Shown here piece by piece: positions 1 to 5,334 of a DNA stretch of 6,144 nt. A model generated the notes under the pieces. It was given only the letters and a program-made list of their open reading frames with translations. It had not been told where the DNA came from and ran no database searches. Every line of letters starts with the position of its first letter. Position 1 is the first letter of the stretch. The stretch is from Vulcanimicrobiota bacterium (lineage in GTDB: Bacteria > Vulcanimicrobiota > Vulcanimicrobiia > Vulcanimicrobiales > Vulcanimicrobiaceae): assembly GCA_019233415.1 (NCBI GenBank), contig JAFAMK010000151.1, forward strand, positions 1-6,144, read 5' to 3'. The translations under genes and the position numbers were made by a program.

Positions 1-339
1 CTCATCGTGGGGCGCGCAAGAGCCCGCCTCTCACAAGAAGCGCTTGCCGAGCGCGCCGGCATCTCACGCCCAACCGTCTCTCGCATCGAGCGCGGAACGG
101 CAGGCGACGTCGGACTCGACGTCATCCAGCGTATCGCCGACGCCCTCGACCTCGCCATCGCCGACCTCTTCGTTCTCCCGGACAGCGCTGGCGTGGACGA
201 CGCGGAACTCGCTCGCCGTGCCGCCGCTTCCGATGACGAGTTCGTCGACGCGGACGCACTCCTCGACGCGGTCGACGAGGCCGCAGGACGACCGCGAGAG
301 CGGTACTCCCGAGCGGGACGACCGCAGGTGGCGCGTTAG
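1..339 (+). CDS. XRE-family helix-turn-helix protein, 5' end probably outside window
   Basis: A small DNA-binding protein of the XRE/Cro-CI type. The HTH is clear: LSQEALAERAG forms helix 2 and the turn, and SRPTVSRIERG forms the recognition helix with the usual end of the motif. A GTG at position 7 could start it, giving 110 residues, but almost all of helix 1 that normally precedes LSQ would then be missing. The frame is open to base 1, so the true start is more likely upstream and the entry is marked partial. After the HTH comes an acidic, Ala/Asp-rich stretch (DDAELARRAAASDDEF) and a basic Arg-rich tail ending in GRPQVAR. The target genes are unknown. Short XRE proteins of this kind are often antitoxins or local repressors, but no toxin partner is visible downstream. 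It runs convergent to the PHA genes and is probably unrelated to them. The family call is secure; the role is not. Confidence 0.8.
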   Translation, partial: LIVGRARARLSQEALAERAGISRPTVSRIERGTAGDVGLDVIQRIADALDLAIADLFVLPDSAGVDDAELARRAAASDDEFVDADALLDAVDEAAGRPRERYSRAGRPQVAR

Positions 340-417
340 GCTTCATCGGGGGTCGCGAAGTCGTCGCGCGATTCGGCGTCGACAGTTTGCACCACACGAC
401 GTCGCCTATGAAGAAGC

Positions 418-444
418 GAAGCGCCGGCTATGAGCCGGCGCTTC
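418..444. terminator. Perfect 11-bp hairpin, probable bidirectional terminator
   Basis: The arms GAAGCGCCGGC (418-428) and GCCGGCGCTTC (434-444) pair over all 11 bases around a five-base loop, TATGA. It lies between two convergent genes, 79 bases after the stop of the XRE protein on the left and 38 bases after the phasin stop on the right. On the minus strand the stem is followed by GCTTCTTCAT, a modest pyrimidine/T-rich tract. On the plus strand the tail is poorer. It fits best as the phasin terminator, and may also block read-through from the left. The rest of 340-481 shows no convincing gene. Confidence 0.7.
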
Positions 445-481
445 TGCGTTCTGCGAATCGCGCGTAGGCGCGATGACGCGT

Positions 482-799
482 TTACTTCGAGGTGGTCTGT
501 GCGACGGCGGCGTCGATGGTGCCGGCGACGGTCTTCTGGGTGGCGGTGAAGATGCTCGCGAGCTGCGCGGCGTAGGCGGCCTGCTGCTCGAGGACGTTGC
601 GCGTGAACACGGCGTTGAGGTCGACCAGCTCGGTGAAGGTCGGGAGGGCGTCGAGGCCGGCGGTCGGGCGGAACGTCGGGACGGTCGAGACGAGCTCGCC
701 GATCGTCGTCAGGGCGGCGACCTGCGTCGCCTGGGCCTGCTTGAGGGCCTCCAAGGTCTGCTCCTGGAGCTTGCTCAGCGTTTCGGTGTAGGTTGCCAT
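482..799 (-). CDS. Phasin family protein (PHA granule-coat protein)
   Basis: A 105-residue protein, ATG at 799 and TAA at 482, with no signal peptide and no membrane segment. It is predicted to be almost entirely helical. Residues 1-40 form an amphipathic helix rich in Ala, Gln, Leu and Lys (starting MATYTETLSKLQEQTLEALK). A Pro/Thr break follows (VPTFRPTAGLDALPTF), then a second long helix from about residue 55 (VDLNAVFTRNVLEQQAAYAA). This architecture and composition fit phasins, which coat PHA granules in the cytoplasm and control their number and size. Sequence in the family is weakly conserved, so the call leans on neighbours: acetoacetyl-CoA reductase and a regulator on the same strand and a PHA depolymerase opposite. 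It is on the short side for a phasin. There is no Shine-Dalgarno sequence before the ATG, consistent with the leaderless promoter described separately. An alternative is an unrelated coiled-coil protein, which is less likely here. Confidence 0.78.
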   Translation of the reverse strand: MATYTETLSKLQEQTLEALKQAQATQVAALTTIGELVSTVPTFRPTAGLDALPTFTELVDLNAVFTRNVLEQQAAYAAQLASIFTATQKTVAGTIDAAVAQTTSK

Positions 800-805
800 G
801 CGCTA

Positions 806-835
806 ACTATATCAAGCATATGCTAGATCCGTCAA
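806..835 (-). promoter_or_regulatory. Phasin promoter (-35 TTGACG, 18-bp spacer, extended -10 TATAGT)
   Basis: Read on the minus strand, TTGACG (835-830) matches the sigma-70 -35 consensus at five of six bases. TATAGT (811-806) matches the -10 consensus at five of six. The spacer is 18 bases, and TGA directly before the -10 box gives an extended -10. It is the only AT-rich patch in the neighbourhood. The -35 box overlaps the stop codon of the upstream regulator gene, so the phasin can be transcribed separately from phaB and the regulator. With the usual seven-base distance, transcription would start at position 799, the A of the phasin ATG, giving a leaderless mRNA. No start site has been measured here; this is read from consensus spacing. 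Confidence 0.75.
811..828. promoter_or_regulatory. Candidate operator: palindrome within the phasin promoter spacer
   Basis: The stretch ATCAAGCATATGCTAGAT is an inverted repeat with a perfect ten-base core, AGCATATGCT (815-824). One mismatched pair follows on the outside and then three more matching pairs, so 16 of 18 positions are symmetric. It lies between the -35 and -10 boxes of the phasin promoter, where a bound dimeric repressor would exclude RNA polymerase. The obvious ligand is the XRE regulator encoded immediately upstream. In other bacteria phasin genes are commonly repressed by a small PHA-sensing regulator (PhaR type), although that family is unrelated in sequence. The assignment to this regulator is inference. 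Confidence 0.6.
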
Positions 836-1200
836 GCACGGCCGGCGAATCCGCGGTAGACGCGGATCAGGGTCTCCTTCTGCTCCTCGGTCAGGCGGCC
901 GTCGGCAGCGATCGCCTCCTCGACCCCGGGGAACTCGCCCACAGGCACGGCCGGCCGCCCTTCGAGCAGGCCGGCTTGCGCGTACATCGTCTCGGCCGAA
1001 ATCTTCAGCGCGCCGGCGAGATTCTTCAGGACGTCCGCGGACGGCTTGTGCAGCCCGCGCTCGATCTGGCTCAGGTACGGGTTCGAAATCTTCGCGATCT
1101 CGGCGAGCTGGCGCAGCGAGAGATTCGCCATCTCGCGCTGCGCCCGGATGAACTCACCGATCCCGCTCCACACCGCGTCGCCGTCCGTCGTCTTCGCCAA
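832..1200 (-). CDS. XRE-family transcriptional regulator, probable PHA/phasin regulator
   Basis: A 122-residue cytoplasmic DNA-binding protein. Residues 12-75 form a full XRE domain: GEFIRAQREMANLSL, then LRQLAEIAKIS, then the recognition helix NPYLSQIERG (40-49), followed by KPSADVLKNLAGAL. The C-terminal 45 residues (VEEAIAADGRLTEEQKETLIRVYRGF) form a short helical segment that may dimerise or sense a ligand. From memory, regulators with this NPYLSQIERG-LxKPSA signature are common beside phasin-like genes in actinobacteria. The start is TTG at 1200, two bases after the phaB stop, with only a weak ribosome site, so translation is probably coupled to phaB. A GTG at codon 10 is an alternative that would trim residues before the HTH. 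The gene sits between phaB and the phasin, and its last codons carry the phasin -35 box. The likely target is the palindrome at 811-828. It is unrelated in sequence to the proteobacterial PHA repressor PhaR, so no symbol is given. Confidence 0.85.
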   Translation of the reverse strand: MAKTTDGDAVWSGIGEFIRAQREMANLSLRQLAEIAKISNPYLSQIERGLHKPSADVLKNLAGALKISAETMYAQAGLLEGRPAVPVGEFPGVEEAIAADGRLTEEQKETLIRVYRGFAGRA

Positions 1201-1202
1201 CG

Positions 1203-1943
1203 CTACATGTCCAGGCCGCCGTTGATCGTGTAGACGGCCCCCGTGATGTAGCTCGACTCGTCTTCGAGCAGGAATTGCACGACGCGCGCGACCTCTTCGG
1301 GCCGCCCGAGCCGGCGCAGCGGGATCTTCTCGACGACCGAGTCGAGCACGTTCTGCGGCATTTGGCCGACCATCTCGGTCTCGATGAATCCCGGCGCGAC
1401 GACGTTGGCGGTGATCCCGCGCCGCGACATCTCGAGCGCAAGGCTCTTGGTGAACCCGAACAGACCCGCCTTCGATGCGGCGTAGTTCGCCTGCCCGACG
1501 TTGCCGGTCTCGCCGATGATCGAGCTGATGTTCACGATGCGGCCGCTGCCGCGCTCGATCATGTGCTCCAGCACGTTCTTCGTCATGCAGAACGCGCCGA
1601 AGAGGTTCACGTCGAGGACGTTGTGCCAGTCGTCGTACGTCATCTTGCGCAACGTCTTGTCGACCGTGATCCCGGCGTTGTTGATCAGATAGTCGATGCG
1701 CCCGAACCGTTCGAGCACCTCACCGACGACGCGCGCGCAGTCGTCCGGCTCGTCGACGCGCCCCTGGTGGATCGACATCTCCGCGCCGTCGCTCGCAACC
1801 TTCTGCTGCAGCGCCTCGGCCGCGTCTTTCCCTTTGCTGTAACCCGCTGCAACGCGGGCGCCGCTCTTCGCGAGCGTCTTGCTGATTGCGGCACCGATCC
1901 CGCGCGTGCCGCCGGTTACCAAAGCAACTCGTCCGTCGAACAA
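1203..1943 (-). CDS. phaB: Acetoacetyl-CoA reductase (PhaB-type short-chain dehydrogenase)
   Basis: A 246-residue short-chain dehydrogenase that probably reduces acetoacetyl-CoA to (R)-3-hydroxybutyryl-CoA with NADPH, supplying PHA synthase. The Rossmann nucleotide motif TGGTRGIG is at residues 10-17 and NNAG at 88-91. The catalytic set is Asn113, Ser141 (ISSIIG), Tyr154 and Lys158 (YAASK). The late motif PGFIETEM follows, and the C-terminus ends TGAVYTINGGLDM. That INGG ending resembles PhaB more than housekeeping FabG, which usually ends in VDGG; the length equals the classical PhaB length. A longer reading from GTG at 1991 is possible. I chose TTG at 1943 because GGAGGA lies seven bases before it and the protein then begins LFDGRVALVTGG, as family members do. 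It heads the minus-strand set phaB, XRE regulator, phasin and is divergent from the depolymerase. FabG (3-oxoacyl-ACP reductase) is the main alternative; the PHA context favours PhaB. Confidence 0.85.
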   Translation of the reverse strand: MFDGRVALVTGGTRGIGAAISKTLAKSGARVAAGYSKGKDAAEALQQKVASDGAEMSIHQGRVDEPDDCARVVGEVLERFGRIDYLINNAGITVDKTLRKMTYDDWHNVLDVNLFGAFCMTKNVLEHMIERGSGRIVNISSIIGETGNVGQANYAASKAGLFGFTKSLALEMSRRGITANVVAPGFIETEMVGQMPQNVLDSVVEKIPLRRLGRPEEVARVVQFLLEDESSYITGAVYTINGGLDM

Positions 1944-2064
1944 GCGGTGTCCTCCGTTCTCGACTCGGGCTGGGCGAGTATCACGCAGCACGGTCGCCTT
2001 CCCCTTCCGCCCGTGTCGCCGAGGCGAAGAGCGAGGGCTTTTCCGGCGCGCGGCGGAAGATCGG
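1944..2064. other. Divergent spacer between phaB and PHA depolymerase
   Basis: These 121 bases must hold the promoters of both divergent genes, but neither is obvious. On the minus strand GATACT (1982-1977) could serve as a -10 for phaB, without a recognisable -35. On the plus strand I see no acceptable hexamer pair, only a GGAAG ribosome site (2055-2059) five bases before the depolymerase ATG. The phasin-type palindrome AGCATATGCT is absent, so the regulator may not act here, or may recognise a diverged site. Confidence 0.4.
1950..1955 (-). promoter_or_regulatory. Strong ribosome binding site that fixes the phaB start
   Basis: On the minus strand GGAGGA is followed by CACCGC and then TTG at 1943. 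It is the best Shine-Dalgarno match near any gene in the window. Because it lies inside the longer reading from GTG at 1991, it argues that the upstream 16 codons are leader and not protein. Confidence 0.75.
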
Positions 2065-3291
2065 ATGAATCCCAGCGGGTGTTCCCGCGACGAGGCGGAC
2101 GAAATCTACTACGAACAGTACGACGCGGCGTATCTCGCGATGACCCCCGCGCGCTGGTCGGCGGCGACCGCGCAAGCGATTTTCGGCAACCCGTTCAATC
2201 CACTGGCGTACACCTGGACCGGTCGAACGATCAACGCCTTCGCCGACGTGTTCTCCGGCGTCGCGCGCCGCCGCGGCAAACCCGCCTGGAACCTGCCGGC
2301 ACGCGTCGAGGTCGTCGACGAACGGCCCTTCGGGCGGCTGATCCGCTTCGACACCGGCACACGCCGCGCACAGCCGCGCGTGCTGCTCGTTGCGCCGATG
2401 TCGGGACACTACGCGACGCTGCTGCGCGGCACCGTCGAAGCGCTGCTCGACAAGCACGAGGTGTACGTCACCGACTGGGCCGACGCGCGCGACGTCCCGC
2501 TCGACGCGGGGCAGTTCGACCTGGACGACTACGTCGGCTACGTGATGGACTATCTGCGCATGCTGGGGCCGGACTCGCACGTCGTCGCGGTCTGCCAGCC
2601 CGCGCCCGCCGTGCTCGCGGCCGTCGCGCTCCTCGCCGCCGACGAGCCGGCCGCACAGCCGCGTACGATGACGCTGATGGGCGGCCCGGTCGACGTGCGC
2701 GCCGCCGCGACCGCGCCGACCACGCTCGCCGCGACGCACTCGCTCGAGTGGTTCCAGCGCGAGCTGACCATGAACGTCCCGGCCTGGTACCCCGGCGCCG
2801 GCCGCGCCGTGTATCCTGGTTTCCTGCAGATCGGCGCGTTCATGTCGATGCACCCGCAGCGGCACCTCGAAGCGCACTGGAAGATCTTCGAAGACCTCGT
2901 GCGCGGCGACGGCGAGTCGGCGCAGAAACGGCGCGCCTTCTACGACGAGTACCTGAGCGTGATGGACATCCCGGCGGAGTTCTATCTCCAGACCGTCGAC
3001 GAGGTCTTCCAGCGCGCGACGCTTGCCCGCGGCGAGATGACCTGGCACGGCCGCCCCGTCGACCCGTCGGCGATTCGCACGACCGCGCTCTTCACCGTCG
3101 AAGGCGAACACGACGACATTTCGGCCCCGGGCCAAACGCTTGCCGCACATGCCCTCTGCCCGAACATCCCCGCCGAGAAGCAGTCAACGTACCTGCAACC
3201 CGGCGTGGGCCACTACGGCATCTTCAGCGGCGGCAAGTGGCGCACCGAAATCGCCCCCCGCCTCGCCGCATTCGTGGCCGCGCACAGCTAG
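2065..3291 (+). CDS. phaZ: Intracellular polyhydroxyalkanoate depolymerase
   Basis: A 408-residue alpha/beta-hydrolase that hydrolyses granule PHA inside the cell, releasing hydroxyacids for reuse. It resembles the Ralstonia eutropha intracellular enzyme PhaZ1 (about 419 residues), recognised by APMSGHYATLLRGTVEALL (110-128), VYVTDWADARDVPL, MTLMGGPVDVR, VYPGFLQ and the C-terminal GHYGIFSGGKWR. The nucleophile is cysteine instead of serine: Cys177 in VCQPA, with Asp350 in EGEHDD and His383 in GVGHYG. The spacings nearly match the published Ralstonia triad Cys183-Asp355-His388. There is no signal peptide, as expected for a cytoplasmic enzyme. I chose the ATG at 2065 because GGAAG precedes it by five bases and family similarity begins soon after. 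A longer reading from 1879 would overlap phaB and adds an Arg/Pro-rich, non-family segment. It diverges from phaB and its stop lies six bases from the stop of the convergent CheD-like gene. Confidence 0.93.
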   Translation: MNPSGCSRDEADEIYYEQYDAAYLAMTPARWSAATAQAIFGNPFNPLAYTWTGRTINAFADVFSGVARRRGKPAWNLPARVEVVDERPFGRLIRFDTGTRRAQPRVLLVAPMSGHYATLLRGTVEALLDKHEVYVTDWADARDVPLDAGQFDLDDYVGYVMDYLRMLGPDSHVVAVCQPAPAVLAAVALLAADEPAAQPRTMTLMGGPVDVRAAATAPTTLAATHSLEWFQRELTMNVPAWYPGAGRAVYPGFLQIGAFMSMHPQRHLEAHWKIFEDLVRGDGESAQKRRAFYDEYLSVMDIPAEFYLQTVDEVFQRATLARGEMTWHGRPVDPSAIRTTALFTVEGEHDDISAPGQTLAAHALCPNIPAEKQSTYLQPGVGHYGIFSGGKWRTEIAPRLAAFVAAHS

Positions 3292-3297
3292 GCGCGA

Positions 3298-4032
3298 CTA
3301 CGAGGGCGTCAGGGTATTCCCGTCCCAGGTCGCGACCGCACCGGGCGCACCCCACGTCGCGCCCCGGAACACGTCGAGCAACATCCCTTTCATGCTGATC
3401 GACCAGACGTATCCACCGGTGGCCAAATCGGCCTCCACGACTTGCCACATGCGCCCGCGCACGATGTGGTACGCGATCTCGCCGTAGCCCGGTCCTAGCC
3501 GCGTCTGGATCACGCCGCGCACGCGCTCGTACTCGGCGCGGTGCGCGCGCAGCGCCTGATCGTCCCCGGCTAGCGCCTGACCGGGAATGTTCACGTGCGC
3601 CATCACGGCAATGTGGTTGTTCGCGCTGTAGCCGACGACGGCAATGCAGTCGCCGAGCCCACGCGTGACGATGCGTCCCGGCAGTCCCGGCGAGATCTCG
3701 CCGACCTCGACCTCGGCGACCGTCCCGCCGGCAGCCGCAGGCGCGGCGGGCGCGGCGACCGCAGCAGCGGCGGCAGCGCCGCCACCGTGACGCTCCGCGG
3801 CGAAACGGGAAAAGTCGTCGTCCCCCGATGCTGCCGCAGCGCCGCGATCCATACGCTGCAGCGTCGCGCCGCGGTCGCTCGGGCGACCACCGGGTTCATC
3901 GAGGACTCGCTCGAGGCTGTGCCGCAGCCCGCGCATGGAGTCCGGCGCCGACGCGGCGTCGGCCCGTCGTGACTCGGCCGGCAATGCGGTGGGCGCAGCG
4001 CGTTTCCGCATGGGCACAGGTCGGTCGTACAT
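3298..4032 (-). CDS. Orphan protein with CheD-like glutamine-deamidase core and disordered N-terminus
   Basis: A 244-residue protein, not a standard family member. Residues 1-105 are low complexity and probably disordered: Arg/Pro/Ala-rich, a possible short helix (MRGLRHSLERVLDE, 33-46), LQRMDRG, then an Ala tract (86-101). From about 108 a folded domain begins. IVTRGLGDCIAVV and IAVMAHVNIP closely match the CheD motifs of the type IVTLGLGSCVAV and AMAHVMLP. Thr123, Cys129 and His146 are spaced 6 and 17 residues apart, as are Thr21, Cys27 and His44 of Thermotoga CheD, which deamidates receptor glutamines. The later CheD glycine-rich segment (GGA-M) is missing; instead the C-terminus has Trp/Gly-rich strands (GRMWQVVEADLATGGYVW). 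No chemotaxis gene is present, so a CheD role is doubtful. A deamidase or other Cys-His enzyme, possibly a secreted effector, is inference. The ATG at 4032 lacks a good ribosome site; ATG at 4011 or 3936 is possible. Third-position GC stays high throughout, supporting coding. Confidence 0.65.
   Translation of the reverse strand: MYDRPVPMRKRAAPTALPAESRRADAASAPDSMRGLRHSLERVLDEPGGRPSDRGATLQRMDRGAAAASGDDDFSRFAAERHGGGAAAAAAVAAPAAPAAAGGTVAEVEVGEISPGLPGRIVTRGLGDCIAVVGYSANNHIAVMAHVNIPGQALAGDDQALRAHRAEYERVRGVIQTRLGPGYGEIAYHIVRGRMWQVVEADLATGGYVWSISMKGMLLDVFRGATWGAPGAVATWDGNTLTPS
4015..4026 (+). repeat. 12-bp direct repeat, copy 1
   Basis: CACAGGTCGGTC here recurs exactly at 4091-4102 in the same orientation. 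The match extends to 17 of 20 bases because both copies are followed, after three mismatches, by CATGC. This copy lies in the first codons of the CheD-like gene and encodes, on the minus strand, MYDRPV. It could be half of a regulatory site or the trace of a 76-base duplication. Confidence 0.6.
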
Positions 4033-4128
4033 GCCGCAACAGCGCTTCCGCCGCCGCGCTCGCCGACCTGCCGCCCTCGGAACGTCGGTACACAGGTCGG
4101 TCTACCATGCGGCGCGGAGTCGCCGCGC
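4033..4128. other. Divergent spacer between CheD-like gene and MFS permease
   Basis: These 96 bases separate the two divergent starts. They hold the second copy of the 12-bp repeat and a further GTCGGT at 4084-4089, twelve bases before the GTCGGT inside that copy. No convincing -35/-10 pair is seen on either strand. CGGAG (4115-4119) is a plausible ribosome site nine bases before the permease ATG. On the minus strand an ATG at 4108 opens a different frame beginning MVDRPV, discussed under findings. Confidence 0.4.
4091..4102 (+). repeat. 12-bp direct repeat, copy 2
   Basis: Exact second copy of CACAGGTCGGTC, 76 bases downstream of the first. It lies 26 bases before the permease start codon, where an activator or repressor of that gene could bind. 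Read on the minus strand it sits behind an ATG at 4108 and encodes MVDRPV, an echo of the CheD-like N-terminus. Confidence 0.6.
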
Positions 4129-5334
4129 ATGGACCGCAAACCGCACCTCGGGCTCGTGTTGGCGGCGGGGGCGCTGATCATTTCGGCGGCGCTCGGGACA
4201 CGGCAGACGTTTGGTTTGTTTTTGGCGCCGATGGGCGCGGCGCACGTCGCCTCGCTCGCGTTGCTGGCGTTCGCGCTCGCATTGCAGAACCTCGTGTGGG
4301 GAATCGCGCAGCCGTTCGCCGGCGCGCTCTCCGACCGCTACGGGCCAGGGGTCGTCGTCGCCGTCGGCGCGTTGCTGTATGCGGTTGGGCTCGGGGGTGT
4401 TGCGTTGTTCCCGGGCGTCGTCAGCGTGATCGTCGGGTTCGGCATCTTGATCGGGCTCGGGCAGGCCGGGATGACGTTCGCGGTCGTCATCTCGGCGATC
4501 AGCCGGGCTGCGTCGGACTCGCAGCGCGCGACGGCGGTCGCGCTCGCGGCGGCGGGCGGTTCGCTCGGCCAGGTCGCGCTTGTCCCGATCGCGCAGTCGC
4601 TGATTGCACTCGGCGGCTTTCAGCGCGCGCTGATCATGCTGGCACTGGTTGCGCTCGTGGCGGGCCCGCTCGGATTCGTGCTGCGCGGGCGACGCCGCAC
4701 GGCATCGGCGAACGCCGCGGCGGCGGCAACGAACCCGTCGTGGCCGGTGATCTGGGGCGCGTTGCGCGACAGTAACTATCTGTTCGTGACGGCGGGTTTC
4801 TTCGCGTGCGGCTTTCAGCTTGCGTTCATCGGCGTGCATTTGCCGACGTACCTGAGCATCTGCCACGTCGGGGCGGGAGTCGGCGCGGCGTCGCTCGCGA
4901 CGATCGGGTTCTTCAACATCATCGGCAGCTTCGGCTTCGGCAAGTTGATGGACCGATTCGCGCCGCAGTTCTTGCTGGCGGTGCTGTACACGATTCGCGC
5001 GACCGCTGCGCTCGTCTTCGTCGCCTTTCCGCCGACGGCCGTTTCGACGCTCGCGTTCGCCGTCGTGATGGGGCTGACGTGGCTCGGAACCGTTCCACTG
5101 ACGAATGGCGTCGTGGCGCGGTTATTCGGGCTGAGCAATTTGGGGGCGCTCTTCGGCGTGTGCTTCCTGAGCCACCAAGTCGGGGCGTTCCTCGGCGCGT
5201 GGCTGGGCGGCGTCGCGCTGCAGGCGACGGGCTCATATCAAATCGTCTGGATCGCAACGGTCGTCGTCGGCTACACCGCCGCCGCGTTGAACTTGCCGAT
5301 CCGCTACCGCACCACCGTCCCGGCGCCGGCGTGA
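4129..5334 (+). CDS. MFS transporter, 12 membrane segments, substrate unknown
   Basis: A 401-residue inner-membrane secondary transporter of the major facilitator superfamily, about the normal length, with hydrophobic segments consistent with 12 helices. The first begins GLVLAAGALIISAALG and runs into GTRQTFGLFLAP. The loop 2-3 signature is GALSDRYGP (65-73), and its counterpart in the second half is GKLMDRFAP (271-279). A short Arg/Ala-rich cytoplasmic linker (RGRRRTASANAAAAATNP, 187-203) joins the halves. The stretch FFACGFQLAFIGVHLPTYL (224-242) is typical of the monocarboxylate/oxalate-formate-like MFS branch, so a small organic anion is a reasonable guess, but the substrate cannot be read from sequence. 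The start is ATG at 4129 with CGGAG nine bases upstream. The stop codon overlaps the start of the SCO1-like gene by four bases (GTGA), implying one transcript and coupled translation. It is divergent from the CheD-like gene. Confidence 0.88.
   Translation: MDRKPHLGLVLAAGALIISAALGTRQTFGLFLAPMGAAHVASLALLAFALALQNLVWGIAQPFAGALSDRYGPGVVVAVGALLYAVGLGGVALFPGVVSVIVGFGILIGLGQAGMTFAVVISAISRAASDSQRATAVALAAAGGSLGQVALVPIAQSLIALGGFQRALIMLALVALVAGPLGFVLRGRRRTASANAAAAATNPSWPVIWGALRDSNYLFVTAGFFACGFQLAFIGVHLPTYLSICHVGAGVGAASLATIGFFNIIGSFGFGKLMDRFAPQFLLAVLYTIRATAALVFVAFPPTAVSTLAFAVVMGLTWLGTVPLTNGVVARLFGLSNLGALFGVCFLSHQVGAFLGAWLGGVALQATGSYQIVWIATVVVGYTAAALNLPIRYRTTVPAPA

Noticed and set aside
86..101. Ala-rich tract of the CheD-like protein considered as a signal peptide or membrane segment (residue numbers)
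   Set aside because: It is internal, contains prolines and small residues only, and is followed by no cleavage pattern, so it reads as a flexible linker.
339..473. Protein-like reading (GFIGGREVVARFGVDSLHH) just after the first XRE stop, in another frame
   Set aside because: Third-position GC is high, so a decayed partner gene or frameshifted tail is possible. There is no start codon or family match, and the frame runs through the terminator hairpin.
473..826. Plus-strand open frame opposite the phasin
   Set aside because: Gly/Arg/Leu-rich mirror of the phasin. The minus strand has the promoter, the terminator and a sensible helical protein.
1981..3150. 389-codon minus-strand open frame opposite the depolymerase
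   Set aside because: It is antisense to a well-supported catalytic gene, its composition is Arg/Val/Gly-biased, and it has no domain signature.
1275..3398. Very long plus-strand open frame (707 codons) across phaB and the depolymerase
   Set aside because: It is out of frame with the depolymerase and antisense to phaB. The translation is Arg/Pro/Ala-rich with no recognisable motif, the usual artefact of high-GC sequence.
3896..4108. Alternative start at ATG 4108 for the CheD-like gene
   Set aside because: The frame from 4108 differs from the catalytic-domain frame and never reaches it without a frameshift. It is kept only as part of the direct-repeat finding.
4102..4866. 254-codon minus-strand open frame opposite the MFS permease
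   Set aside because: Extremely Arg-rich translation with no fold signal, opposite a clear membrane-protein reading frame.
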